A stretch of DNA of 64,000 nucleotides from Pseudoflavonifractor sp. (GCA_023667145.1 JAMPAQ010000001.1:1626856-1690855), one strand, 5' to 3'. Positions 52,444-62,381 are shown, counted from the stretch's first letter. The notes: generated from the sequence alone by a model not told the origin. Numbers and translations are program-made.

Positions 52444-53319
52444 ATGGATGCTAACGAGCTGCTGAAAAAAGTCCGCAAAATCGAGATCAAGACACGTGGA
52501 TTGTCTCAGAACATATTCGCGGGCGAATACCACTCGGCCTTCAAGGGACGTGGCATGACATTCTCGGAGGTGCGCGAGTATCAGTATGGCGATGACATCC
52601 GCGATATTGACTGGAATGTCACCGCACGCCATAACCACCCCTATGTCAAGGTCTACGAGGAGGAGCGTGAGCTCACGGTGATGCTGCTCATCGATGTCTC
52701 GGGAAGCCGCAACTTCGGCGCGGTGGGCACTGACAAACGCGAGATGATAGCCGAGATTGCCGCCACACTGGCATTTTCGGCCATACAGAACAACGACAAG
52801 ATTGGTGTGATATTCTTTTCTGACAAGATTGAGAAATTCATTCCCCCCAAGAAGGGACGCCGCCATATCCTGTTCATCATACGCGAGCTGCTCGACTTCT
52901 CCCCCGAGAGCAAAGGCACCGACATCGCCGCCACGCTACGCTACATGACCGATGCACTCAAGAAGCGGTGTACCACGTTTCTCATCTCCGATTACATCGA
53001 CACCCACGATTACTACAAGGCGCTCTCGATTGCCAACAACAAGCATGATGTCACGGCCATACAGGTCTATGACAAGCGTGACGCCCAACTGCCCGATGTG
53101 GGATTCATGAGAGTCTCCGACCTTGAGACGGGAGCCGACAGATGGATTGACACCTCATCGTCTGCCGTGCGCAAGGCTTACAACAAGTGGTGGTATGAGC
53201 GCCAGCAATACATGAACGAGACCATGCAACGTTGCCATGTCGATGTGGCCTCCATCGCGACCGACGAGGATTTTGTCAAGTCTCTGATGGGGCTGTTCAA
53301 GAAGCGTAGCGTAAGATAA
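52444..53319 (+). CDS. DUF58 domain protein (VWA-like)
   Basis: 291 residues. DUF58 signature YGDDIRDIDWNVTARHNHPY then a VWA-like core starting LTVMLLIDVSGS (MIDAS DxSxS). No transmembrane segment, so cytoplasmic. DUF58 proteins nearly always follow moxR. In this operon it may bridge MoxR to the membrane-bound Bat proteins. Confidence 0.9.
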   Translation: MDANELLKKVRKIEIKTRGLSQNIFAGEYHSAFKGRGMTFSEVREYQYGDDIRDIDWNVTARHNHPYVKVYEEERELTVMLLIDVSGSRNFGAVGTDKREMIAEIAATLAFSAIQNNDKIGVIFFSDKIEKFIPPKKGRRHILFIIRELLDFSPESKGTDIAATLRYMTDALKKRCTTFLISDYIDTHDYYKALSIANNKHDVTAIQVYDKRDAQLPDVGFMRVSDLETGADRWIDTSSSAVRKAYNKWWYERQQYMNETMQRCHVDVASIATDEDFVKSLMGLFKKRSVR

Positions 53320-53332
53320 CCTATTTGATAAT

Positions 53333-54364
53333 ATGAGACGTAACATTGTTAACTTGATATTGCTCCTATCCCTCCTTGTGACGGCGTTCCCGGCTCTCGC
53401 AGCGGGAAATGTCACGGTAAAGGCGACCCTCGACTCGGCCTATATACTGATGGGCAAGCAGACCACCCTCCACGTTGAGGTGGTGCGTGATGGCTCGGCT
53501 GACGGATACATGGTCATGCCACAGGGCGACACCCTCACCCGTGAGGTGGAGATTGCCGGTACACCCGCGACCGACACTGTCGATCTCGGCAACAACCGCG
53601 TGCAGATACTCCACGACATCATCATACAATCCTTTGACTCCGGACTTTACACACTGCCCCCGTTGATGTATGTGTCGGGCAATGACACATTCCGTTCCAA
53701 TGAGCTTGCTCTCAAGGTCATCCCCGTTCAGGTCGACTCGCTCAAGACCATCCACGACTATGCGGGTGTCGAGGAGCCGGACACGCGCTTCTACGACTAC
53801 TTGCCTGACTTTGTCACCGATTATTGGTGGATATTTGTCATCCTTGTGGTCATAGCCGCTGGTACGTGGGTATACTGGAAATATCTGCGCAAGGGCGAGT
53901 TGCCGCTCGTTCCCAAGAAAAAGGAGATTCCACCCTACGAGGTGGCCATTCAGGAGCTCAACAGACTCAAGGAGTCACACCTCTGCGAGCGTGGTCAGGA
54001 AAAGGAATACTACACCCGTCTCACCGATATTCTGCGCACTTATCTCGACAAGCGGTTCGGCATCAACGCCATGGAGATGACCTCGACCCAGATTGTATCC
54101 GCGCTGTCGTCCAACACGGAGACCAATGGTCCTGACCGCTACATGAAGCGCATACTTGAGATTGCCGATTTCGTCAAGTTTGCCAAGGTAAGGCCATTGC
54201 CCGATGACAATGTCAACGTCTTGCAATGGGCCATGCAGTTTGTCGAGGGCACGCGACCCGTGGTCACCCCGGCAGAGGGAAGTGCCGACGGCGCGGCGGC
54301 AGCATCGTCCGTCGCCGACAGCGACACTCCACCTGCCATCGGGAAAAATGACAACGAGAAATAA
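53333..54364 (+). CDS. Bat-operon membrane protein of unknown function
   Basis: 343 residues: signal peptide (1-23), a beta-rich periplasmic domain (about 24-160), one transmembrane helix (WWIFVILVVIAAGTWVYW, about 163-183), and a cytoplasmic helical domain (EIPPYEVAIQELNRLKE, then YYTRLTDILRTYLDKRFG). The layout resembles a shortened BatD, whose N-terminal domain is also beta-rich and whose cytoplasmic part has the same YYxxxxxxLRxYL pattern. It sits between DUF58 and batA, as in other Bacteroidetes operons. Confidence 0.82.
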   Translation: MRRNIVNLILLLSLLVTAFPALAAGNVTVKATLDSAYILMGKQTTLHVEVVRDGSADGYMVMPQGDTLTREVEIAGTPATDTVDLGNNRVQILHDIIIQSFDSGLYTLPPLMYVSGNDTFRSNELALKVIPVQVDSLKTIHDYAGVEEPDTRFYDYLPDFVTDYWWIFVILVVIAAGTWVYWKYLRKGELPLVPKKKEIPPYEVAIQELNRLKESHLCERGQEKEYYTRLTDILRTYLDKRFGINAMEMTSTQIVSALSSNTETNGPDRYMKRILEIADFVKFAKVRPLPDDNVNVLQWAMQFVEGTRPVVTPAEGSADGAAAASSVADSDTPPAIGKNDNEK

Positions 54365-54405
54365 CCGTTTATCCGTATCAGTCTAATCTCAACATTGATT
54401 ATAAC

Positions 54406-55392
54406 ATGGAATTGGCTCATCCTCAATATTTATGGTTGTTCCTGATATTTGTGCCGCTCATCGCGTGGTACATCATCAAGCACCGCAACGCACACCCCGC
54501 GCTTGAGGTATCGACCACCTTACCCTATGCGTCACTGCCCCGCTCCTACAAGGAATACCTGCTCCATCTGCTGTTCCTGTTGCGGCTGGCCGCCATAGGA
54601 TGTATCATCATCGTACTTGCCCGACCACAGACCCGCGACAGCTGGCGCACGTCATCGACCGAGGGTACCGACATAATCCTTGCACTTGATATCTCGACCT
54701 CGATGCTCGCCCGCGACTTCAAGCCCGACCGCTTCGAGGCGGCAAAGGATGTGGCCAACAAGTTTGTGTCGGGACGCGAGAGCGACAACATAGGCGTAGT
54801 GATATTCGCCGGCGAGAGCTTCACCGCCGTCCCCATGACCACCGACCGCGCACTCATCGCCAATTACATAAACAGCATCAAGATGGGCATGATTGAGGAT
54901 GGCACCGCCATCGGCGACGGCCTCGCGACGGCCATTAACCGCATCAAGGATGGCAAGGCCAAGTCAAAGAGCGTTATACTGCTCACCGACGGATCCAACA
55001 ACACTGGTGTCGTCGCCCCGGTGACCGCAGCCGAGATAGCAAAGAAATACGGCATAAAGGTCTACACCATCGGTATCGGCCGCAACGGCACGGCACCGAT
55101 GCCCCAGCAAAACTACTTCGGCGGCATCGACTATGTCAACATGCCGGTTGTCATTGACGAGGCTACCCTCAAGACGATAGCGTCAACGACGGGCGGTAAA
55201 TACTTCCGCGCTACCGGCAATACCGTGCTCAAGGAGATATTTGCCGAGATAGACCAGCTTGAAAAGACACAGATGGACGTGAAACATTTCTCCCATACCG
55301 AAGACAACTACATGATGTGGGCATGGCTCGCCATCGGACTGTTCATGCTCGAATTGCTTTTGCGCCACACCGTCTTGCGCACGATACCTTAG
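54406..55392 (+). CDS. batA: Aerotolerance VWA protein BatA
   Basis: 328 residues: two N-terminal transmembrane segments (about 8-22 and 56-73), a VWA domain with MIDAS motif DISTSMLARD and later TDGSNN, and one C-terminal transmembrane helix (MMWAWLAIGLFMLELLL). VWA domain faces the periplasm between the membrane helices. BatA-E help survival of oxygen exposure in Bacteroides fragilis; the molecular activity is not settled. batB follows 28 bases later. Confidence 0.9.
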   Translation: MELAHPQYLWLFLIFVPLIAWYIIKHRNAHPALEVSTTLPYASLPRSYKEYLLHLLFLLRLAAIGCIIIVLARPQTRDSWRTSSTEGTDIILALDISTSMLARDFKPDRFEAAKDVANKFVSGRESDNIGVVIFAGESFTAVPMTTDRALIANYINSIKMGMIEDGTAIGDGLATAINRIKDGKAKSKSVILLTDGSNNTGVVAPVTAAEIAKKYGIKVYTIGIGRNGTAPMPQQNYFGGIDYVNMPVVIDEATLKTIASTTGGKYFRATGNTVLKEIFAEIDQLEKTQMDVKHFSHTEDNYMMWAWLAIGLFMLELLLRHTVLRTIP

Positions 55393-55420
55393 TTAGTTTA
55401 ATTGTTTATTTGACTCGCTT

Positions 55421-56467
55421 ATGTTCAGTTTTGCCAATCCGGTTCTATTATACCTGTTGCTGCTTATCCCGGTGACAGGACTCCTCTTTTTTCTCGCGCA
55501 GACTGCCCGCGTGAGAAAGCTCAAGAAATATGGCAGGCTCGCGACCCTTGCCCCGCTGATGCCCGACGCGTCGCGCTACAAGCCGTGGGTCAAGATCACG
55601 TTACAGCTGCTTGCCATAGCGGCGCTTGTCATCGTGCTGGCGCGTCCGCGTGCCGGTGCCAAGGAGGAGACCAGTACAGTCCACGGCATCGAGGTGATGA
55701 TATGTGTCGATGTGTCCAACTCAATGCTCGCTTCATCCACCGATGATGTCAACGGTGTCTCAAGGTTACAGCGTGCCAAGTTCATACTTGAGAAACTCAT
55801 TGACAAGCTCGGCAACGACAAGGTGGGACTCATCGTGTTTGCCGGCGATGCCTACACCCAGTTGCCCATAACAAGCGACTTTGTGTCGGCCAAGATGTTT
55901 CTCAACAGCATTGACACCAATATGGTACCCACGCAGGGGACGGCGATAGGATCGGCCATATCAATGGCCATGAACTCCTTTACCCCCGATGAGGAGGCCG
56001 GCAAGGCCATCATCATATTGACCGATGGTGAGAACTTTGAGGATGATGCCCTCGGCATGGCGCGTGAGGCCCACAAGCGCGGCATTCAGGTCGATGTCAT
56101 CGGCCTTGGTTCCCCCAAAGGTGCCCCGATACCTATCGACGCGTCAAAGGGCGTGTTCCTCAAGGACGACAGCGGTAAGCCCGTCACCACCTACCTCAAC
56201 GAGAAGATGGCACGCGACATAGCCTCGGCGGCCGATGGTGTCTACGTGTCGGGGAACTCCCCGGCAGCTGTAAGCGATATAGACAACCGGCTCAAGACGC
56301 TCGCGAGTGCAGAGCTTGAGCGAGTGGTCTATGCACAGAGCGCCGAGCAGTTCCCGGTGTTCGCTTGGCTTGCACTTGCACTGCTCGTTGCCGACATTTT
56401 TATCCTCGATCGCAAGATAGGATGGCTTAAAAAAATCAACTTCTTTACGAAAGGAGACAAGAAATGA
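55421..56467 (+). CDS. batB: Aerotolerance VWA protein BatB
   Basis: 348 residues, a paralogue of BatA: N-terminal transmembrane segments (YLLLLIPVTGLLFFLA and a second at about 60-75), VWA domain with DVSNSMLASS and TDGENFED, and C-terminal helix (FAWLALALLVADIFIL). The conserved MIDAS suggests metal-dependent protein binding. Its stop overlaps batC (ATGA). Confidence 0.9.
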   Translation: MFSFANPVLLYLLLLIPVTGLLFFLAQTARVRKLKKYGRLATLAPLMPDASRYKPWVKITLQLLAIAALVIVLARPRAGAKEETSTVHGIEVMICVDVSNSMLASSTDDVNGVSRLQRAKFILEKLIDKLGNDKVGLIVFAGDAYTQLPITSDFVSAKMFLNSIDTNMVPTQGTAIGSAISMAMNSFTPDEEAGKAIIILTDGENFEDDALGMAREAHKRGIQVDVIGLGSPKGAPIPIDASKGVFLKDDSGKPVTTYLNEKMARDIASAADGVYVSGNSPAAVSDIDNRLKTLASAELERVVYAQSAEQFPVFAWLALALLVADIFILDRKIGWLKKINFFTKGDKK

Positions 56468-57285
56468 AAAGGATAGCACTGCTCTTAGCCGTTATCTGCA
56501 CCGGTGTCCTCTCGATGCCGGCAGCCGATAACTCCACCAAAAAGGAGCGTAATTACATACGTGAGGGAAACGGCTACTACAACGACAAGAATTTCTCCGA
56601 GGCCGAGAAAGCCTACCGTAAGGCCCTTGAGCTTAACGAGGCATCGGAGCTTGCCGCCTACAATCTTGCCGTGTCACTGATACGCCAGTCGGGCAATGCC
56701 GACCCAAACGCCGACAATAACCCGATGCAAGAGGCCACCAATCTGCTCAACGACCTTGCCAAGGGCGCTAATGACTCCCGTCTTGCTGAGCTGGCATTCT
56801 ACAATCTCGGCAACGTGGCGTTCAACCAACAGCAATATCAGCAGAGCATCGACATGTATAAGGGTGCCTTGCGCCGCAATCCCGACAATGACAAGGCCCG
56901 GCAGAATCTGCGTCTCGCGCAGCTGAGATTGCAGCAACAGCAGCAAGACAAGGATAATCAGGACAAGGACAACAAGGACAACAAGGATAATAAGGATCAA
57001 GACAAGAACAAGGATAAGAACCAAGACCAGGACAAAAATCAGGACAAGAATCAGGATAAGGACAAGGATAACAAGGACCAGCAGAACCAACAGGACAAGC
57101 AGCAGAACAACAATGACCGTCAGCAACAACAGCAGCAACAACAGCAAGGCGGTATCAGCGACGAGAACGCTGCCAAGATATTGAAGACAATGGAAAATGA
57201 GGAAAACGCCACCCGCAAGCGCGTCAACGAACTGAAGAAACAGGAAGAGAAAGCCGCACGGCGACGCACCGGCAACCAGTGGTGA
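56464..57285 (+). CDS. batC: TPR protein BatC with a low-complexity Asp/Lys/Asn/Gln tail
   Basis: 273 residues: signal peptide (1-20), three or so TPR helices (NGYYNDKNFSEAEKAYRKAL, then LAFYNLGNVAFNQQQYQQSI and MYKGALRRNPDNDKARQNLR), then residues about 158-222 made of repeated D-K-N-Q-D units ending in poly-Gln. The GxEN-ILKTMENEE part after it is helical. The tail DNA is internally repetitive (near-repeats of GACAAGGA/AACAAGGA type), so its length may vary among strains. It should be a periplasmic scaffold with BatA, BatB and BatE. Confidence 0.88.
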   Translation: MKRIALLLAVICTGVLSMPAADNSTKKERNYIREGNGYYNDKNFSEAEKAYRKALELNEASELAAYNLAVSLIRQSGNADPNADNNPMQEATNLLNDLAKGANDSRLAELAFYNLGNVAFNQQQYQQSIDMYKGALRRNPDNDKARQNLRLAQLRLQQQQQDKDNQDKDNKDNKDNKDQDKNKDKNQDQDKNQDKNQDKDKDNKDQQNQQDKQQNNNDRQQQQQQQQQGGISDENAAKILKTMENEENATRKRVNELKKQEEKAARRRTGNQW

Positions 57286-57316
57286 TATTTCCGCGAGACA
57301 CAAAGACTGACGATTT

Positions 57317-59908
57317 ATGAGACGATTTTTATACATATTCATTTTGCTGATAGCCGGAATCGGTACTATCGCGGCTCAGACATCATTTACCGTCATCCCG
57401 CCGCGACAAGTGATTGCCGGCAATAAATTCTCGGTGACTTTCCGCGTGGCCAATGGCGACGGCAGTTCGCTGAAAGTCCCCGAGATTGACGGTTGTACGC
57501 TGCTCTACGGGCCATCGACCTCCACGATGCAGAGCTATCAGTTTGTCAACGGACAGCAGACATCATCACGCAGTACCGATTACTCCTACATCTACCGTGC
57601 CGACAAGGCAGGGACTTTCACCATCGGAGAGGCATCCGTGGTCATTGACGGCAAGAGATACACCACACGTCCCGTCTCATTCAAGGTACTCCCTGCCGAC
57701 AAGTCACAGCAGGGCGCGGGCAACCAGCCCGGAGTCAGGGTCGATGACTACTCCACACAGACATCCGACCGCTCTGTCAGTGCCAACGATGTCTTTGTCC
57801 GCATCATCCTCAGCCGCTCCAAGGTCTACGAACAAGAGGCGGTCGAGTGTACCATAAAGCTGTATACCAAGTATCAGATCAGCTCTTTCATGGCCACGAC
57901 ACAGCCGAGTTTTGACGGATTCCTCATCCAGGAACTCAACCTCCAGCCGTCGCTCAACGAGATAGAGCATTACAACGGTCAGAACTACATGACCGCAATA
58001 CTCAAGAAATGTATCATATTCCCGCAAAAATCAGGCAAGCTCACCATCAACTCGGGCAAGTATGACATCACGGTCGTGCAGCATGAGCGCATGGGTGGAT
58101 TTTTCGGCGGCTCCCGCCCCGTCGAGCGTCAGATAAAGGTAAGTTCCAACTCGGCGTCAGTCAATGTGGATGCCTTGCCCCAGCCGCAGCCCGACGGATT
58201 CTCCGGGGCAGTGGGACAATTCTCAATCAGCAGCGAGCTGCGGGGCGATTCATTCCGCACCAATGAGGCGTCGTCACTCGTCTACACCATCAAGGGTACC
58301 GGCAACATCAAGTATCTCAAGGAGCCGGTGATTGACTTCCCGTCAGAGTTTGAGCAATATACCCCCAAGAGTGACATTCAGGCATCGGTCAGTGGCAACA
58401 CTGTGACCGGGACTATGACTGTGGAATATACCTTTATACCTCAATCGGTGGGCGACTTCACTATCGGCAGTGACAAGTTCGTTTACTTCAATCCCGCCAC
58501 ACGACAGTATGTTACGCTGACCACCCCTACCTACGACATCAAGGTCGCCAAGGGTGTCGGGACAACCACCGCCACCTCTGTCGATAATCAAAGCGTGACA
58601 GCAAAGAACACCGACATACGCCACATCAAGACCGGCGACAAGAAGCATTCCATGCACCATCAGTTGGTTGTCAACACAGCCTGGTACTGGATACTCTATG
58701 CCGTCCTCTTGTTACTGCTCATTTTGGCCGTTTACATCTATGGCCGCAAGGTACGCGCCGCTGCCGACCTGCGCGGCACGCGACTCGCCCGCGCCAACAA
58801 GGTGGCACGCCGTCGCCTCAAGGTCGCCCGCAAGTTTATGGACTCACACCAGAGCGACAAGTTCTATGAGGAGATGCTGAGAGCCACATGGGGATACCTC
58901 AGCGACAAGCTCGACATCCCCGCCTCGCAGTTGTCGAGGGAAAACATATCCTCCGTGCTTGAGTCCTACGGTGCTCCGGCCCAACTTACCGACAAATTCA
59001 TCTCCGTCCTCGACGACTGCGAGATGTCCCGCTATACCCCGATGGGTTCCGACGAGGATATGTCGGTCATCTACACCCGTGCATCCGAGGCGATGGACTC
59101 AATGGCCTCACTCAAACGCGCAAAGACTAACTCAATGAAGACAATCATAGCCATAGTGGCTGTCGCGTCGGCCCTCTCGCTCAACGCCACGCCCCTCACC
59201 GAGCAAGCCGACTCGGCCTATATGCACGATGATTTCACTCAGGCCGCACAGCTCTATTCCACCGCCATAGCGACCGAGGGGACATCATCGGTACTCCTCT
59301 ACAATCTCGGCAACGCTCAGTATCGCCTTGGCCAGCTCGGCGAGGCTATTGTCAGCTACGAGCAGGCGCTCCGTCTCGACCCCACCAACGAGGACGCGAG
59401 AGTCAACCTTGAGTTTGTCAACTCGCGCATCACCGACAAACCCATCGACTCGGGGACATTCATCAGCAACACCACCGACCGCGTGCTCGACCTCGCCACG
59501 CCGAACACCTGGGCATGGCTCGCGTTCGCGTCATTCGCGCTGCTGCTCGGATGTGGAGCGCTCTATATCTTTGCCTCCAACGTGGCGGCCCGCAAGAGCG
59601 GATTTTTTATCGGTCTCGTGTTGATTGCCGTAACAATCATCCTCGTCATCCTCGCCCTCAACGCCGCACACCGTGCCGAGGCCCACGACTCGGCTGTCGT
59701 CACCGTACCGTCGACCATCCTCAGCACCTCTCCCCGGGCGCCCAAGGACCGCTCCGAGGAGGCCATCCTCCTCCATGAGGGGACAAAGGTCGAGATTACC
59801 GACTCAGTGACCTCGCGGGTTGACTCGGTCAGCGTCAAATGGTATGAGGTGAAGCTCGACAACACCAACCGCGCCTGGGTAAACGCCGGAGCGGTCAAAA
59901 AGATATGA
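57317..59908 (+). CDS. BatD-BatE fusion protein
   Basis: 863 residues. Residues 1-605 are BatD-like: signal peptide, three beta-rich domains with GxRVDDY and FFGGSRPVERQIKVSS segments, a transmembrane helix (WYWILYAVLLLLLILAVYIY, about 456-475) and a cytoplasmic helical part. From residue 607 (ATG at 59135) a complete BatE follows: its own signal-like segment (MKTIIAIVAVASALSLNA), TPRs (SVLLYNLGNAQYRLGQLGEA), two transmembrane helices and a C-terminal SH3-like domain (AILLHEGTKVEITDS ending in WVNAGAVKKI). In other species these are separate genes. A TAA in another frame lies 8 bases before the internal ATG. Confidence 0.88.
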   Translation: MRRFLYIFILLIAGIGTIAAQTSFTVIPPRQVIAGNKFSVTFRVANGDGSSLKVPEIDGCTLLYGPSTSTMQSYQFVNGQQTSSRSTDYSYIYRADKAGTFTIGEASVVIDGKRYTTRPVSFKVLPADKSQQGAGNQPGVRVDDYSTQTSDRSVSANDVFVRIILSRSKVYEQEAVECTIKLYTKYQISSFMATTQPSFDGFLIQELNLQPSLNEIEHYNGQNYMTAILKKCIIFPQKSGKLTINSGKYDITVVQHERMGGFFGGSRPVERQIKVSSNSASVNVDALPQPQPDGFSGAVGQFSISSELRGDSFRTNEASSLVYTIKGTGNIKYLKEPVIDFPSEFEQYTPKSDIQASVSGNTVTGTMTVEYTFIPQSVGDFTIGSDKFVYFNPATRQYVTLTTPTYDIKVAKGVGTTTATSVDNQSVTAKNTDIRHIKTGDKKHSMHHQLVVNTAWYWILYAVLLLLLILAVYIYGRKVRAAADLRGTRLARANKVARRRLKVARKFMDSHQSDKFYEEMLRATWGYLSDKLDIPASQLSRENISSVLESYGAPAQLTDKFISVLDDCEMSRYTPMGSDEDMSVIYTRASEAMDSMASLKRAKTNSMKTIIAIVAVASALSLNATPLTEQADSAYMHDDFTQAAQLYSTAIATEGTSSVLLYNLGNAQYRLGQLGEAIVSYEQALRLDPTNEDARVNLEFVNSRITDKPIDSGTFISNTTDRVLDLATPNTWAWLAFASFALLLGCGALYIFASNVAARKSGFFIGLVLIAVTIILVILALNAAHRAEAHDSAVVTVPSTILSTSPRAPKDRSEEAILLHEGTKVEITDSVTSRVDSVSVKWYEVKLDNTNRAWVNAGAVKKI

Positions 59909-60059
59909 TTGCAGCCACATGCCAGCCACATGCCGTCAAACCATGTTGTATAACACCTCGACTTTAGGCCGTTGAAATTTGTTTATGTCAGATATTTTGT
60001 GTACATTCACTCCATCTTAATAATTCACTGAATTTCTAACACTCAAAACTTATAGTATC

Positions 60060-60320
60060 ATGACAAAAACTATTTCATTCAACGACCTGCGCCGTATCAA
60101 AGACAGTCTGCCCGATGGCTCGATTCACCGCATCGCCGACAAGCTCAACATAACAGCCCAGACTGTCCGCAACTATTTTGGCGGCAGCAACTACGCATTT
60201 GGCAAAAACTGTGGCGTGCATATCGAACCCGGTCCCGACGGCGGCATAGTAGTCCTCGATGATACTACAATATACGACATGGCCATAGAGATACTGCAAG
60301 AGCAGCAGCCCGCCGAGTAA
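60060..60320 (+). CDS. Small HTH-like DNA-binding protein
   Basis: 86 residues: an HTH segment (SIHRIADKLNITAQTVRNYF, about 21-40), a beta-like middle (GVHIEPGPDGGIVVLDD) and a helix (TTIYDMAIEIL). The pattern occurs in small conserved Bacteroidetes proteins annotated as DNA-binding. Probably a local regulator or nucleoid protein. A pyrimidine-rich stretch (60336-60378) separates it from the next gene. Confidence 0.75.
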   Translation: MTKTISFNDLRRIKDSLPDGSIHRIADKLNITAQTVRNYFGGSNYAFGKNCGVHIEPGPDGGIVVLDDTTIYDMAIEILQEQQPAE

Positions 60321-60422
60321 CATCAACCACAGACTACCTCTCATATTCTCCTCTCTCCTCCCTCTCCACCCCTCCCTCATGACCGACACGACACACAATC
60401 TATAGAAACATAAAGAGATAAA

Positions 60423-61526
60423 ATGGATACTGACAGACTCATTACCATCGCCATACACACCTACGAGAAAGCGGTGATACTAAAGACACTCCTTGAAAAC
60501 GAGGGGATACCCGTGGCGCTCCATAACGTCAACCTCATCCAACCCGTCGTTTCGTCGGGTGTCCGTGTTCGCATCCATGAGAAAGACCTACCTCTCGCCC
60601 TGCGCATAATCGAGAATGCCGAGATAATCAACATTCCCGAGCCGGAAAACGAGTCACAACCTACCCCCGAGATTACCGTCCCGGTCGATTTCTCACCCCA
60701 CTCCACCGAGGCTTGCAAACTCGCGTTCCGGCTTGCCGACTCACTCTCAGCGTCAGTCAAACTGATACACACATTTATCGACCCATACTTCTCGACCGGC
60801 TTCCAGCTCACAGAGACTGTCAATTACGACATTTCAGAAAACGTCATGCGTCAACAACTTGAGGACGATGCTAACCGCCGTATGAAAAACTTTTGCGCCT
60901 CGCTCCGCGAGGGCATAAAGTCAGGTATGCTCCCCGCCGTGCGCTTCACGTCCGAGGTCATCGAGGGTGTCCCCGAGGAGGTCATAGTCGAGCAAGCACG
61001 CACCACTCCCCGCACGTTCATCGTCATGGGAACCCGTGGAGCCGGCAACAAGGAGCGTGACCTTGTCGGCAGTGTGACAGCCGAAGTCCTCGACTCATGT
61101 CGCGTCCCCGTGCTCACCGTCCCCGAACATGCCTCCTACGACAAGATTGTCAACATCGCCGTGTACACATCGCTCGACCAGACTGACCTTATAGTGCTCG
61201 ACTCGCTCCACCGCTATTTCCCCGGTCGCGCAATGACCATCACATTCATTGCGCTCCCCTCCCGCAAGATTTCCGACCCCACCAACCTGCTCGACAAGCT
61301 GACTGAATATGACCGCACACATTACCCCACCGATGACTGCTCCTCGCGCATCATCTCCCAGGAATCACTTGCCGATGGAACATCACTTCCATCAGCCCAC
61401 GCCGACTTTGACATGGTGGTCGTCCCCAACCGAAAGAAAAACATCTTTGCCCGCCTCTTCAATCCCGGCATAGCCCACCGCCTCCTCTTCCACGCCGACA
61501 TCCCCATCCTCGCCATCCCCGTCTGA
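60423..61526 (+). CDS. DUF2007-universal stress protein fusion
   Basis: 367 residues: an N-terminal DUF2007-like signal-transducer domain (1-75: HTYEKAVILKTLLENEGIPV), a Usp domain (about 85-235: ITVPVDFSPHSTEACKLAFR, ATP-binding VMGTRGAGNKERDLVGSVTA) and a second, diverged Usp-like half ending FDMVVVPNRKKNIFARLFNP. The first Usp half keeps the GxRG-x(9)-G(S/T) nucleotide-binding motif; the second does not. A cytoplasmic stress protein is likely. Confidence 0.85.
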   Translation: MDTDRLITIAIHTYEKAVILKTLLENEGIPVALHNVNLIQPVVSSGVRVRIHEKDLPLALRIIENAEIINIPEPENESQPTPEITVPVDFSPHSTEACKLAFRLADSLSASVKLIHTFIDPYFSTGFQLTETVNYDISENVMRQQLEDDANRRMKNFCASLREGIKSGMLPAVRFTSEVIEGVPEEVIVEQARTTPRTFIVMGTRGAGNKERDLVGSVTAEVLDSCRVPVLTVPEHASYDKIVNIAVYTSLDQTDLIVLDSLHRYFPGRAMTITFIALPSRKISDPTNLLDKLTEYDRTHYPTDDCSSRIISQESLADGTSLPSAHADFDMVVVPNRKKNIFARLFNPGIAHRLLFHADIPILAIPV

Positions 61527-61600
61527 CCAACAAAAAAACGGGCAAAATCAAAAAGCACTGATACCAACATTACGTTATCAAGGCAATCATACCATCACAG

Positions 61601-61634
61601 CAATGAGTCAAATCCATACAGACTTGACTCATTG
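61601..61634. terminator. Bidirectional hairpin between convergent genes
   Basis: CAATGAGTCAA (61601-61611) pairs exactly with TTGACTCATTG (61624-61634). It lies between the Usp gene and the minus-strand gene ending at 61653. Confidence 0.6.
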
Positions 61635-61652
61635 TAATATCTAATAGACCGC

Positions 61653-62102
61653 CTAATAGATTCCTTTTTCCTTAATCATCACGACCCACTTGCCATTCTC
61701 TTTCCACACAATCACTTGTGTCAGAATATCCCCCTTTCCCACGAGCAGCGCATTATCTGAAAGCCCATACAGAAATGATTTTGAGAAATTTTTTCTATAT
61801 GCCGTTAAGCCTGTCGCAGTATTTCTGACCTTTACTCTGACGCCCTTATTCTCACCGGCCTTTAATGTCACAATGTAATTTCCTGATAATGAATCGTCAC
61901 CAATAATCACATCAGACACTTTTCGTTCCAATTCCACATCAAATGTCGGTTTTACCCTCTCATCATCCGACAATTGCATCAATAGAATAGATACTTTTCC
62001 TCCCAAAACTGCATTTGAGGATAGTTTAGTTTCTTCAACTTCAGTGGCCTGTACTGACAATCTCGCCCCTAAAAGCAGACTTATCATTATAAAAATTTTC
62101 AT
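61653..62102 (-). CDS. Small secreted hypothetical protein
   Basis: 149 residues from the ATG at 62102, with a signal peptide (MKIFIMISLLLGARLSVQA). The upstream extension of the frame lacks signal features. The body has a beta-like pattern (GGKVSILLMQLSDDERVKPT, NYIVTLKAGENKGVRVKVRN) and ends in a WKENGKWVVMIKEKG segment. AT-richer than its neighbours. No family recognised. Confidence 0.62.
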   Translation of the reverse strand: MKIFIMISLLLGARLSVQATEVEETKLSSNAVLGGKVSILLMQLSDDERVKPTFDVELERKVSDVIIGDDSLSGNYIVTLKAGENKGVRVKVRNTATGLTAYRKNFSKSFLYGLSDNALLVGKGDILTQVIVWKENGKWVVMIKEKGIY

Positions 62103-62373
62103 CGCACCATAACGATTACAAATCTGTTCCAGTCTGACGATTTCAAATATTTTTCTCATAACTCGTATTCCAGGCTCTCCAGTTACCAAAAGAACCATTC
62201 AATTAATTCATGAAACGTGGAACTGTAATGCCGCTACATCAATAATCATGAGACGGGCATAACGCTTCCTTCTTAAATGCAGATGGAGACGGCTCTCCAC
62301 CCATTGATGCAAAATTAATCAATTTTCGCAAATGCCACCGTGGCGTGATGTTAATTTATCGGCGGGATTTTTG

Positions 62374-62381
62374 TATCTTTG
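62374..62381 (+). promoter_or_regulatory. -7 box of uvrB
   Basis: TATCTTTG is an exact TAnnTTTG match 20 bases before the uvrB ATG, leaving a leader of about 13 bases. Confidence 0.65.
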
